Source of the DNA: Dehalococcoidia bacterium
GTDB taxonomy: Bacteria > Chloroflexota > Dehalococcoidia > Plut-88900
Assembly (NCBI GenBank): GCA_012270635.1
Contig: JAAXHX010000556.1
Coordinates: forward strand, 1 to 5,020
Length of the DNA: 5,020 bases
Reading direction: 5' to 3'
The notes under the pieces are model-generated. The model was not told the origin of the DNA, did not search any database, and saw only the letters and a program-made list of their open reading frames with translations. Numbering within the stretch: position 1 is the first letter of the stretch; every line of letters begins with the position of its first letter. Made by a program: the position numbers and the translations under genes. Below, in pieces: positions 1 through 4,595 of the stretch.

Positions 1-30
1 TTCGGATGGGTGTCGTGGGGTGTAAGAGTG

Positions 31-36
31 TATTAT
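31..36 (+). promoter_or_regulatory. possible -10 box for the crotonase gene
   Basis: TATTAT matches the sigma-70 -10 consensus at five of six positions. A start of transcription about seven bases downstream would leave a leader of roughly 30 bases containing the ribosome binding site. No convincing -35 hexamer is visible at the expected distance, and the window begins only 30 bases upstream, so an upstream gene or a more distant promoter cannot be excluded. Confidence 0.3.
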
Positions 37-61
37 GGACCCGCCCCGAAACACGATGCGC

Positions 62-67
62 AGGAGG
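62..67 (+). promoter_or_regulatory. ribosome binding site fixing the GTG start of the crotonase
   Basis: AGGAGG ends seven bases before the GTG at 75, which is ideal spacing. It decides the start against two alternatives in the same frame: an ATG at 6, which would add 23 residues without family resemblance, and an ATG at 87, which would be too far from this site. Confidence 0.8.
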
Positions 68-74
68 CGCCGAC

Positions 75-857
75 GTGGAATACGAGATGATCACGTACGC
101 AAAAGAGGATGGAATCGCGACTATCACATTGAACCGCCCGAAACAGTTGAACGCGCTGAATCACCAAACGTTCGACGAGATGTATGACGCGCTCGCGGAC
201 GCGGCCTCGGACCCGGAGGCGCGGGTGCTGGTGCTGAAGGGCGCGGGTCGGGCGTTCAGCGCGGGGGACGATCTGAAGGGCATGGGTAAAAGCTCCTGCA
301 GGATCGGGTCGGATGCGCTTTCCGCCCAGCTGCAAGGGCCGCCGGGGATGATAAAGACCCTGCGTGGCTTCCTGAAGCCGGTGATAGCGCAGCTGCACGG
401 ATACGCCCTGGGGGGCGCGTTCGAGGTGGCGCTGGGGGCGGACCTGATAGTAGCCGCGGAGGACGCACGGCTGGGGATCCCGTACGTGCAGCGGGGTTTG
501 GCGTCAGGGACCTACTCCCTGCTGATGGCAGCCGGGTATCGGAAAGCCTGCGAGATTCTCTTTCTGGGGGACTGGATAAGCGGTAAGGAGGCGGAGCGGA
601 TAGGGTTGGTCAACAAGGCAGTCCCCGCCGAGGAACTGGACGACGCCGTTGCGGAATGGGCCGGGAGGCTGGCCAAGGGCGCCACCATGTCCATCGCATA
701 CATGAAGCAGAGCATGAACGCCTCCCCCGTCTTCGATTGGGAGATAGGGCTAACCCTTCAGACCCTGATCGAGAAGCCGATATCGAACTCGGAGGATGCA
801 CGGGAAGGGATCCGGGCGTTCATGGAGAAACGAGAGCCGGAGTTCAAGGGACGGTAG
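75..857 (+). CDS. enoyl-CoA hydratase/isomerase family protein (crotonase fold)
   Basis: A cytosolic 260-residue protein of the usual length for single-domain crotonases, which bind acyl-CoA thioesters and stabilise an enolate in an oxyanion hole. Family landmarks are in order: LNRPKQLNALN near residues 19-29, the first oxyanion segment FSAGDDL at 61-67, and the second, GYALGGAFE, at 109-117. E117 matches the first catalytic glutamate of rat mitochondrial hydratase (Glu144). Twenty residues on, where that enzyme has its second glutamate (Glu164), this protein has Y137 in LGIPY. It may therefore be an isomerase or another single-glutamate crotonase rather than a classic hydratase. The C-terminus EGIRAFMEKREPEFKG is typical. 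The start is GTG, chosen because AGGAGG lies seven bases upstream. The gene converges on the HAD phosphatase gene with only eight bases between stops. Family assignment is firm; the exact substrate and reaction are not. Confidence 0.93.
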   Translation: MEYEMITYAKEDGIATITLNRPKQLNALNHQTFDEMYDALADAASDPEARVLVLKGAGRAFSAGDDLKGMGKSSCRIGSDALSAQLQGPPGMIKTLRGFLKPVIAQLHGYALGGAFEVALGADLIVAAEDARLGIPYVQRGLASGTYSLLMAAGYRKACEILFLGDWISGKEAERIGLVNKAVPAEELDDAVAEWAGRLAKGATMSIAYMKQSMNASPVFDWEIGLTLQTLIEKPISNSEDAREGIRAFMEKREPEFKGR

Positions 858-865
858 GCCCTTAA

Positions 866-1696
866 CTAGCAAAGGGGGAGGGAACGGAAACGGGCCTCGT
901 TAAGCAGGTCTTCGAGTAGGATAGCGAGGCCCTCCTCGGAGGCGGGCCGGGCCACGAGGTCGGCGGACGCGCGGACTTCTACGGGCCCGTTGCCCATGGC
1001 CACCCCCAGCCCAGCCCACTGGATCATGTCCACGTCGTTAGGACTGTCCCCGACGGCGACGACCTCCTCCTTTTTCACGCCCAGGGTCCGGGCAAGATGC
1101 TCCAGGGCCATGCCCTTGCTCCCATCCGGGTGTCCGATCTCGCAGAGGTGCTCGTAGGTGTGCATAGCGGCAAGGGCGCCGTCGAAGTGGGAGTTGACCA
1201 TGGCCGGGATATCGCTTATGGGCCCGGCGTCGCCGGTGACTACGATCTTTGTCGGGGGGGTCTGCACGCTGCGCACGAGGTCGGTCACGGGATCGGCCTC
1301 GATCTCAAGGACTCTTTCGTACTGACGTACGGTGTCGGTCATCTCTCGAACGTAGAAGTGGTCCCGTATGAAGACGTAGGGGTTCAGGCCCCGACCTTCG
1401 AGGAGACGAATGAGGTGGTGAGCGAGGGGCAGGGGCACGGGGGTCTCGCGGACGATCTCGTGGGTGACGGGGTTGGAGGTCAGGGCGCCCTGGTAGCAGA
1501 TTATGGGCAGGCTGAGCCCCAACGCCCGGCTGAAGGGAAGGGAGGAGTTGTACATGCGCCCCGTGGCCAGGGTCACGCCGGCCCCGGTCTTCAAAACGGC
1601 GGCGACGGCCCGCTTGGTGCGCTCCGTGAGGGGGGTATCGGTCAGCCGATCGTGGATGGTGCCGTCTATGTCGAGGGCCAGGAGCCTGTACGTCAT
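866..1696 (-). CDS. Cof-type HAD-superfamily phosphatase
   Basis: A 276-residue hydrolase of the haloacid dehalogenase superfamily, Cof/YbiV-like subgroup (type IIB cap), the normal length for these cytosolic Mg-dependent sugar- or metabolite-phosphate phosphatases. Motif I is LALDIDGT with nucleophile D9 and acid/base D11. Motif II is ATGR at 44-47. The motif III lysine is K194 in DGSKG. Motif IV is GDSPNDVDM at 216-224, with metal-binding D217 and D221. The cap domain lies between roughly residues 80 and 185. The start ATG overlaps the stop of the upstream AIR-synthase-like gene by four bases (ATGA), and no Shine-Dalgarno sequence precedes it. Translation is therefore probably coupled to the upstream gene and the two products probably act on related metabolites. 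The open frame continues 263 codons upstream, but that part is arginine/proline-rich antisense-like sequence inside the neighbouring gene. The substrate cannot be read from the sequence. Confidence 0.92.
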   Translation of the reverse strand: MTYRLLALDIDGTIHDRLTDTPLTERTKRAVAAVLKTGAGVTLATGRMYNSSLPFSRALGLSLPIICYQGALTSNPVTHEIVRETPVPLPLAHHLIRLLEGRGLNPYVFIRDHFYVREMTDTVRQYERVLEIEADPVTDLVRSVQTPPTKIVVTGDAGPISDIPAMVNSHFDGALAAMHTYEHLCEIGHPDGSKGMALEHLARTLGVKKEEVVAVGDSPNDVDMIQWAGLGVAMGNGPVEVRASADLVARPASEEGLAILLEDLLNEARFRSLPLC

Positions 1697-2724
1697 TGCG
1701 GTGGGGTGTCGGTGGGCAGGGATGAGAGGAACCTGGCCAGCTCGTCGATGGGGAAGTCGGGCATCTCCCTCTCCCCCAACGCGGTGTGCACCACGAACCC
1801 CTCCTCCGGCGGCGTCACCTCTCCGATCCGACTGACGGGGACGCCAGCGCCCTCCAGGCCGGCGGTCACGGCGGGAACGTGTTCGGGAGACAGGGTGATC
1901 ACCAGGGCCCCGGAGGCGAGCAGGCCGAGGGGGTCGAGGCAGAGGCTCTGGCAGAAGGCGCGGGTCTCGGGGAGGATGGGCACGGCATCGAGGTCGAGCC
2001 GAACGCCCGCGCCCGCCGCCCAGCCGATCTCCCGAAGGCCGGTGACGAGCCCACCTTCCGTCGGGTCGTGCATGGAGTGGACTGGGCCCGCGGCCCGTGC
2101 GGCCCGGGCATCCTGAAGGACGCTTATGCCTGGGCTGTAGAGGAAGCCCCGGGCCTTCTCCTGGGCCGCCTGCGGGACGCCTCGGGCGGATAGGACGTCC
2201 GCCGACTCCCGAGCCAGGACGGCGGAACCCTCGATGGCTATGGCCTTGGTCAGAAGTATGGCGTCGCCGACCTGGGCGGCGGAGGTGGGGGTGAGGTCGG
2301 ATGGGTGGGCCTCGCCGAGCATGGCGCCCATGACCATGGGCCTGTGGAGGTCGTAGGTGACCTCGGTGTGGCCGCCGATGAGGGCGACGCCGATTTCGCA
2401 GCAGGCGTCGGATATCTGGTGGAAGACGTTTTCGATCTGGGGCTCGGGCATGTCCTCGGGGACGAGGAGGGTGGCGAGGAACCATCGGGGCTCGGCGCCG
2501 GTGGCGGCGATGTCGTTGGCGTTAACGTGGACGGCATACCAGCCTATCTCGTCGGAGGCGAAGGTTATGGGGTCGGTCTTGGCCACGAGGACGCGGTCAT
2601 CGGACATGGAGATGACGGCGGCATCCTCGCCGATGCCGGGGCCGATGAGGACTCGGGGGTCGGTGGGGGGTGCGGCGGAGAGGAGTCGGTGGAGGAGGTC
2701 GGGGTGGAGCTTGCCTACTTGCAT
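1693..2724 (-). CDS. AIR synthase-related protein (PurM/HypE/ThiL/SelD superfamily)
   Basis: A 343-residue ATP-binding protein of the superfamily of PurM, HypE, ThiL and SelD, which activate a substrate with ATP. Landmarks are GPGIGEDAAVI at 28-38 (acidic metal/ATP site), NANDIAATGA at 68-77, GGHTEV at 117-122, HDPTEGGLVTG at 219-229 and LLASGALVI at 268-276. Together they give the usual N-terminal ATP-binding domain and C-terminal domain. Such proteins are often labelled HypE, but the C-terminus here (LPTDTPPQ) lacks the terminal cysteine motif that HypE uses to carry the carbamoyl/cyano group, and no hyp genes are nearby. It is also not an obvious ThiL. The ATG at 2724 is chosen because family resemblance starts there (VGKLHPDLLHRLL). 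The frame stays open to 2877, but the extra residues translate a palindromic repeat. There is no Shine-Dalgarno sequence, so the message may be leaderless. It is the first gene of a coupled pair with the HAD phosphatase. The family is firm; the reaction is unknown. Confidence 0.88.
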   Translation of the reverse strand: MQVGKLHPDLLHRLLSAAPPTDPRVLIGPGIGEDAAVISMSDDRVLVAKTDPITFASDEIGWYAVHVNANDIAATGAEPRWFLATLLVPEDMPEPQIENVFHQISDACCEIGVALIGGHTEVTYDLHRPMVMGAMLGEAHPSDLTPTSAAQVGDAILLTKAIAIEGSAVLARESADVLSARGVPQAAQEKARGFLYSPGISVLQDARAARAAGPVHSMHDPTEGGLVTGLREIGWAAGAGVRLDLDAVPILPETRAFCQSLCLDPLGLLASGALVITLSPEHVPAVTAGLEGAGVPVSRIGEVTPPEEGFVVHTALGEREMPDFPIDELARFLSSLPTDTPPQ

Positions 2725-2732
2725 CGGGAGGG

Positions 2733-2738
2733 ATGATA
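2733..2738 (-). promoter_or_regulatory. possible -10 box giving a leaderless AIR-synthase-like mRNA
   Basis: On the minus strand TATCAT lies eight bases before the ATG at 2724, and the intervening bases are pyrimidine-rich with no Shine-Dalgarno sequence. If this is a real -10 element, transcription would begin at or within a few bases of the start codon. No clear -35 hexamer is seen, so this rests on one hexamer and its position. Confidence 0.22.
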
Positions 2739-2773
2739 ACACGGGGGAGAGGGACCGTAGGCAGGGGTGGAGT

Positions 2774-2807
2774 CCGCTCGACCCTTCGACAGGCTCAGGG
2801 CGAGCGG
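2774..2807. repeat. palindromic interspersed repeat, CTTCGACAGGCTCAGGG type
   Basis: CCGCTCG at 2774-2780 pairs with CGAGCGG at 2801-2807, and CCCT at 2782-2785 pairs with AGGG at 2797-2800. This makes an 11-bp stem with one bulged A and an 11-base loop. From memory, near-identical sequences (CTTCGACAGGCTCAGGGCGA) are scattered through many GC-rich bacterial genomes. They are notorious for adding spurious peptides such as RPEPVEG to predicted proteins, and that peptide is encoded here in the open frame upstream of the AIR-synthase-like start. It lies in the intergenic region about 50 bases upstream of that gene. Its function is unknown; it could act in RNA processing or termination, or be a non-autonomous mobile palindrome. 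Confidence 0.75.
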
Positions 2808-2816
2808 GGCGGGGGG

Positions 2817-2899
2817 ATGGATTCCGGCTCGGGGGCCGGAATGACCGGGAGGGGGGACGGAGTCTTTCCTCCGTCATTCCTGCAGAGGCAGGAATCCAT
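2817..2899. repeat. inverted pair of TGGATTCC/GGAATGAC hairpin repeats
   Basis: Three dyads are nested inside a larger one. Hairpin A has ATTCCGGC at 2821-2828 and GCCGGAAT at 2835-2842. Hairpin B has GACGGAG at 2856-2862 and CTCCGTC at 2869-2875. Hairpin C has ATTCCTGC at 2876-2883 and GCAGGAAT at 2888-2895. The outer arms ATGGATTCC (2817-2825) and GGAATCCAT (2891-2899) are also perfect complements, as are GGAATGAC (2838-2845) and GTCATTCC (2873-2880). The left unit therefore lies on plus and the right unit on minus. A related unit sits at 4241-4287. The element begins about 20 bases after the stop of the 242-residue membrane protein gene. Hairpins C and B could stop or stabilise that transcript, although no U-tract follows. 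It resembles small interspersed palindromes with ATTCC...GGAAT cores (compare neisserial dRS3 in shape only). Confidence 0.75.
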
Positions 2900-2916
2900 G
2901 GATGTAGTGAGGGGGG

Positions 2917-3645
2917 CTAGGGGCGGCCGGCAAGGATGTCGAGGAGGCGGCGGCTCTGGAAGCGCATGACCCAGACGACGCTGGCGGCGGCCAGCCCGAC
3001 ACCCGTGAGCAGCAGGCCCAGACCCACGAACTTGACCGGCTCCAGCCAGCGGTCCATCGACTCCAGGGTCCCGCGGGTGGACAGAAGAGGGTCCCCGGGG
3101 GTGGCGGGGTCCAGGTCGGCGGCGATGGAGTGTTCCCAGTAACCGGAGGCGATCAGGCCCTGGACTACCGCCAGGACGAGGGCCGCGAACAGCACGGCGA
3201 GGCCGGCCATGGTAAAGAGGGGAAAGAGGCGGGCAGTAACGGGAGGGCCGGGCAGAATGATGGTGACGCCCAGCGACTGCTGGACAGTGGCCCCGGACAC
3301 CCGGAGGCTCCCGAGGATGATGTTGAAGAGCTGCACTATGCCGGCGACCACGAGGCCCAGGCCGAGGAACATGAGTTCCGGGAGCCAGGCCCCGACCGAT
3401 TCGATGAAAACCTTCTTTCCCACGATGTCGGAACCGGGGGCCGCGGCCTCCCGCTCTGCGACGGAGAAGGCGAAGTAGTCGGCGGCGACTAGGCCGTTGA
3501 TAATGCCGAGGATGAAGGCGGCGGCGGTCAGGATGAGGCCCATGAACAGGAGGGGCGCCCAGAGGCGGACGGCCAAGGTCTGGGTGCGGGTGAAGCCGAC
3601 GGCAGGTCGGGCTATGGCTTCGGCGGCGCTTTCGAGGGTGGTCAT
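2917..3645 (-). CDS. four-helix membrane protein with an internal tandem duplication
   Basis: I do not recognise a named family. The 242-residue protein has four hydrophobic segments at about 29-54, 88-112, 140-166 and 203-227. Arginines at the N-terminus, between helices 2 and 3, and at the C-terminus (RFQSRR) suggest both ends are cytoplasmic, with two loops of about 30 residues outside. The halves are repeats. GLVAADYF (51-58) matches GLIASGYW (163-170), the loop PGSDIVGKKVFIESVGAWL matches PGDPLLSTRGTLESMDRWL, and both fourth-quarter helices open with GLGL (95-98 and 208-211). There is no signal peptide beyond helix 1, and there are no cysteines or obvious catalytic motifs. The ATG start is backed by AAGGAG five bases upstream. 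It follows the 135-residue membrane protein gene by 31 bases and is probably its operon partner. A structural, channel-like or scaffold role is possible but unproven. Confidence 0.85.
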   Translation of the reverse strand: MTTLESAAEAIARPAVGFTRTQTLAVRLWAPLLFMGLILTAAAFILGIINGLVAADYFAFSVAEREAAAPGSDIVGKKVFIESVGAWLPELMFLGLGLVVAGIVQLFNIILGSLRVSGATVQQSLGVTIILPGPPVTARLFPLFTMAGLAVLFAALVLAVVQGLIASGYWEHSIAADLDPATPGDPLLSTRGTLESMDRWLEPVKFVGLGLLLTGVGLAAASVVWVMRFQSRRLLDILAGRP

Positions 3646-3650
3646 GGTCG

Positions 3651-3656
3651 CTCCTT
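3651..3656 (-). promoter_or_regulatory. ribosome binding site of the 242-residue membrane protein
   Basis: On the minus strand AAGGAG ends five bases before the ATG at 3645. It confirms both the start and the reality of this unrecognised gene, in contrast to the other minus-strand genes here, which lack a good site. Confidence 0.7.
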
Positions 3657-3676
3657 GGCGGCGAATACGGGCGTGC

Positions 3677-4084
3677 CTACGATTCGGCTTCCGGGTCCAG
3701 GGCGTCTTTGTTTCTGAGCGAGGGGAGTATGAGGGCGGATACGGTCATCCTGAGCCTGACGGCGGCGACCCAACGCCAGAGGAGCAAACCAAGACCCACC
3801 AGTATGAGGGCGAGGGCCTGATAGGGCAGCAAGTCGAGCCAATGGGCCCGGTAGGCGAGGGCGGCCTGCTGCCGGGCTATGGGATCGTCGGGTGGGGCCG
3901 ATATTCGGGTCTCCAGGGAAACGGAGTAGACCTCGCCGGCAGTTTCGGAGAGGTCGATCCAGAAATAGACGGACAGGGCGATTACGGCCAAGCCGGCGGC
4001 TATGAGGAAGAGCGCGGCGAGGGTGAGGAGGGGGCCTCGGAAGGCCTCCCTTTCCAACTTTTCTATGGTGGGCTGCGAAATCAC
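3677..4084 (-). CDS. small two-helix membrane protein, related to its downstream neighbour
   Basis: I do not recognise a named family. The 135-residue protein has a short charged N-terminus (IEKLEREAFRG), a helix at about 18-43, an outside loop of about 40 residues (44-85), a second helix at 86-108, and a basic cytoplasmic tail ending in an acidic stretch. The layout matches each half of the downstream protein: an aromatic pair after helix 1 (YF at 40-41), WL near the end of the loop (82-83), and GLGLLL in helix 2 (97-102). It may therefore be a single-unit paralogue or partner. The start is GTG; an in-frame stop at 4112-4114 rules out a much longer N-terminus, and no later start is sensible. 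The ribosome binding site is weak. It is probably the first gene of a two-gene operon transcribed from the -10 box at 4128-4133. Its coding nature is supported by the clean hydropathy pattern and by the shared unit. Confidence 0.78.
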   Translation of the reverse strand: MISQPTIEKLEREAFRGPLLTLAALFLIAAGLAVIALSVYFWIDLSETAGEVYSVSLETRISAPPDDPIARQQAALAYRAHWLDLLPYQALALILVGLGLLLWRWVAAVRLRMTVSALILPSLRNKDALDPEAES

Positions 4085-4127
4085 GTCGGGTCCCGGGCAC
4101 CGGAAGCGGGCTCACGCTTCGCACGCG

Positions 4128-4133
4128 ATTATA
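4128..4133 (-). promoter_or_regulatory. consensus -10 box for the membrane-protein operon
   Basis: Read on the minus strand this is a perfect TATAAT, standing out in very GC-rich sequence. It would place the transcript start near 4121 and a leader of about 36 bases before the GTG at 4084. At 16-17 bases upstream the -35 candidate is poor (TGTACC or GTGTAC), so the promoter may need an activator, or use a sigma factor with a different -35 element. Confidence 0.5.
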
Positions 4134-4189
4134 AGGGTCGGGGGAAGGGGGTACACCTGCGAGTGAACGCCGTCCTACAGAGAGATAAA

Positions 4190-4288
4190 TGGGGTCCCGC
4201 CCACCCCTGTTTCTGGAATACTGAGGGAATGCCGTGCCCCTGGATTCCGGCTAGGGCGCCGGAATGGCGGAGGGAGTGGGGTCCGCCC
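4190..4288. repeat. second copy of the double-hairpin repeat, with flanking direct repeat
   Basis: The core at 4241-4287 starts TGGATTCCGGCT like the copy at 2818. ATTCCGGC (4244-4251) pairs with GCCGGAAT (4258-4265) around a six-base loop, with the same 8-bp stem as hairpin A at 2821-2842. Directly after it GGCGGA (4266-4271) pairs with TCCGCC (4282-4287). This repeats the hairpin-plus-hairpin arrangement read on minus at 2895-2856. TGGGGTCCCGCCC at 4190-4202 recurs with one base missing as TGGGGTCCGCCC at 4277-4288; the second copy overlaps the second hairpin. The repeat lies upstream of both divergent transcription units. No open reading frame crosses it convincingly. Confidence 0.65.
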
Positions 4289-4443
4289 GAGGCGTATCTT
4301 CGACGGGTCACGTAGACCACGGTCTCACTCTTATAGGAATCGTCTGGGCCACTTGCAGCCGGTCTTGCGACTGGTCCCGACCCGTAGACACAAATCCCTC
4401 ATGTTAACCCCTGGGGACTGGGCCGGGATAACGAACTTTTTGC

Positions 4444-4465
4444 ATGGAGACATGATGGTCTCCAT
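4444..4465. repeat. perfect 8-bp hairpin
   Basis: ATGGAGAC (4444-4451) and GTCTCCAT (4458-4465) are perfect complements around the loop ATGATG. A run of five T residues precedes it on the plus strand. On the minus strand the run would follow as A residues, so it is not an intrinsic terminator in either direction. It could be an operator dyad or a remnant of a mobile-element end. Confidence 0.5.
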
Positions 4466-4513
4466 CTTCCATGGCATGGGGCCCTCTCCTAGATAGGATT
4501 TCCATGCCTGTTG

Positions 4514-4565
4514 GTGTAACCTATCTCCCCGAACGAGTGTTACCTACGTCTCCGGCCTGTACACC
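4514..4565. repeat. paired direct repeats resembling an insertion-sequence end
   Basis: GTGTAACCTATCTCC at 4514-4528 recurs as GTGTTACCTACGTCTCC at 4537-4553, 23 bases further on and differing by one substitution and a two-base insertion. The block is also bracketed by GGTGTA (4513-4518) and TACACC (4560-4565) as inverted ends. From memory, GTTACCTATGTCTCC motifs of this kind are repeated near the ends of some integrase-type insertion sequences, of the IS481 or IS21 kind. No transposase gene remains nearby, so if this is such an end it is a solitary remnant just upstream of the dehydrogenase gene. Attribution to a particular family is uncertain. Confidence 0.4.
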
Positions 4566-4595
4566 CGTCGGAGGAGAGGGGATACCTGACACCCA

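Larger units (their letters stand above)
4289..4595. other. non-coding region upstream of the acyl-CoA dehydrogenase gene
   Basis: No convincing gene is found on either strand; the short open frames have no family resemblance and no ribosome binding site. The stretch is noticeably richer in A and T than its surroundings. Besides the hairpin and direct repeats listed separately, it holds a small dyad AGACC-AC-GGTCT at 4314-4325. It also has a 12-base tandem near-repeat, CTTGCAGCCGGTC at 4352-4364 followed by CTTGCGACTGGTC at 4364-4376. A weak plus-strand promoter is possible (ATGGCA at 4471-4476, 17-base spacer, TAGGAT at 4494-4499), which would give a leader of about 90 bases for the dehydrogenase. 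No tRNA or recognised riboswitch is visible. Confidence 0.5.

Noticed and set aside
859..876. CCCTT/AAGGG dyad between the convergent genes as a bidirectional terminator
   Set aside because: The stem is only five base pairs with no T-tract on either side, too weak to call.
1097..2116. 339-codon open frame on the plus strand
   Set aside because: It is antisense to the HAD and AIR-synthase-like genes, glycine/valine-rich with no motif; open antisense frames are expected in GC-rich genes.
1697..2485. Long upstream extension of the HAD reading frame on the minus strand
   Set aside because: It overlaps the whole AIR-synthase-like gene in another frame, is arginine/proline-rich without family resemblance, and the conserved HAD sequence begins exactly at the ATG at 1696.
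2774..2899. CRISPR-like repeat cluster
   Set aside because: The units are different palindromes without equal-length spacers or a constant direct repeat.
3642..4124. 160-codon minus-strand frame overlapping the small membrane protein gene
   Set aside because: It is arginine/proline-rich with no membrane segments or motifs. The other frame gives a clean two-helix protein sharing its pattern with the neighbour.
3497..4315. 272-codon open frame on the plus strand
   Set aside because: It is antisense to the two membrane genes, runs into the palindromic repeat, and has low-complexity glycine/glutamate-rich sequence.
4343..4400. Possible tRNA or structured RNA near CTTGCAGCCGGTC
   Set aside because: There is no T-loop GGTTCGA-type sequence, no acceptor stem and no CCA end; only short dyads and a near-repeat are present.
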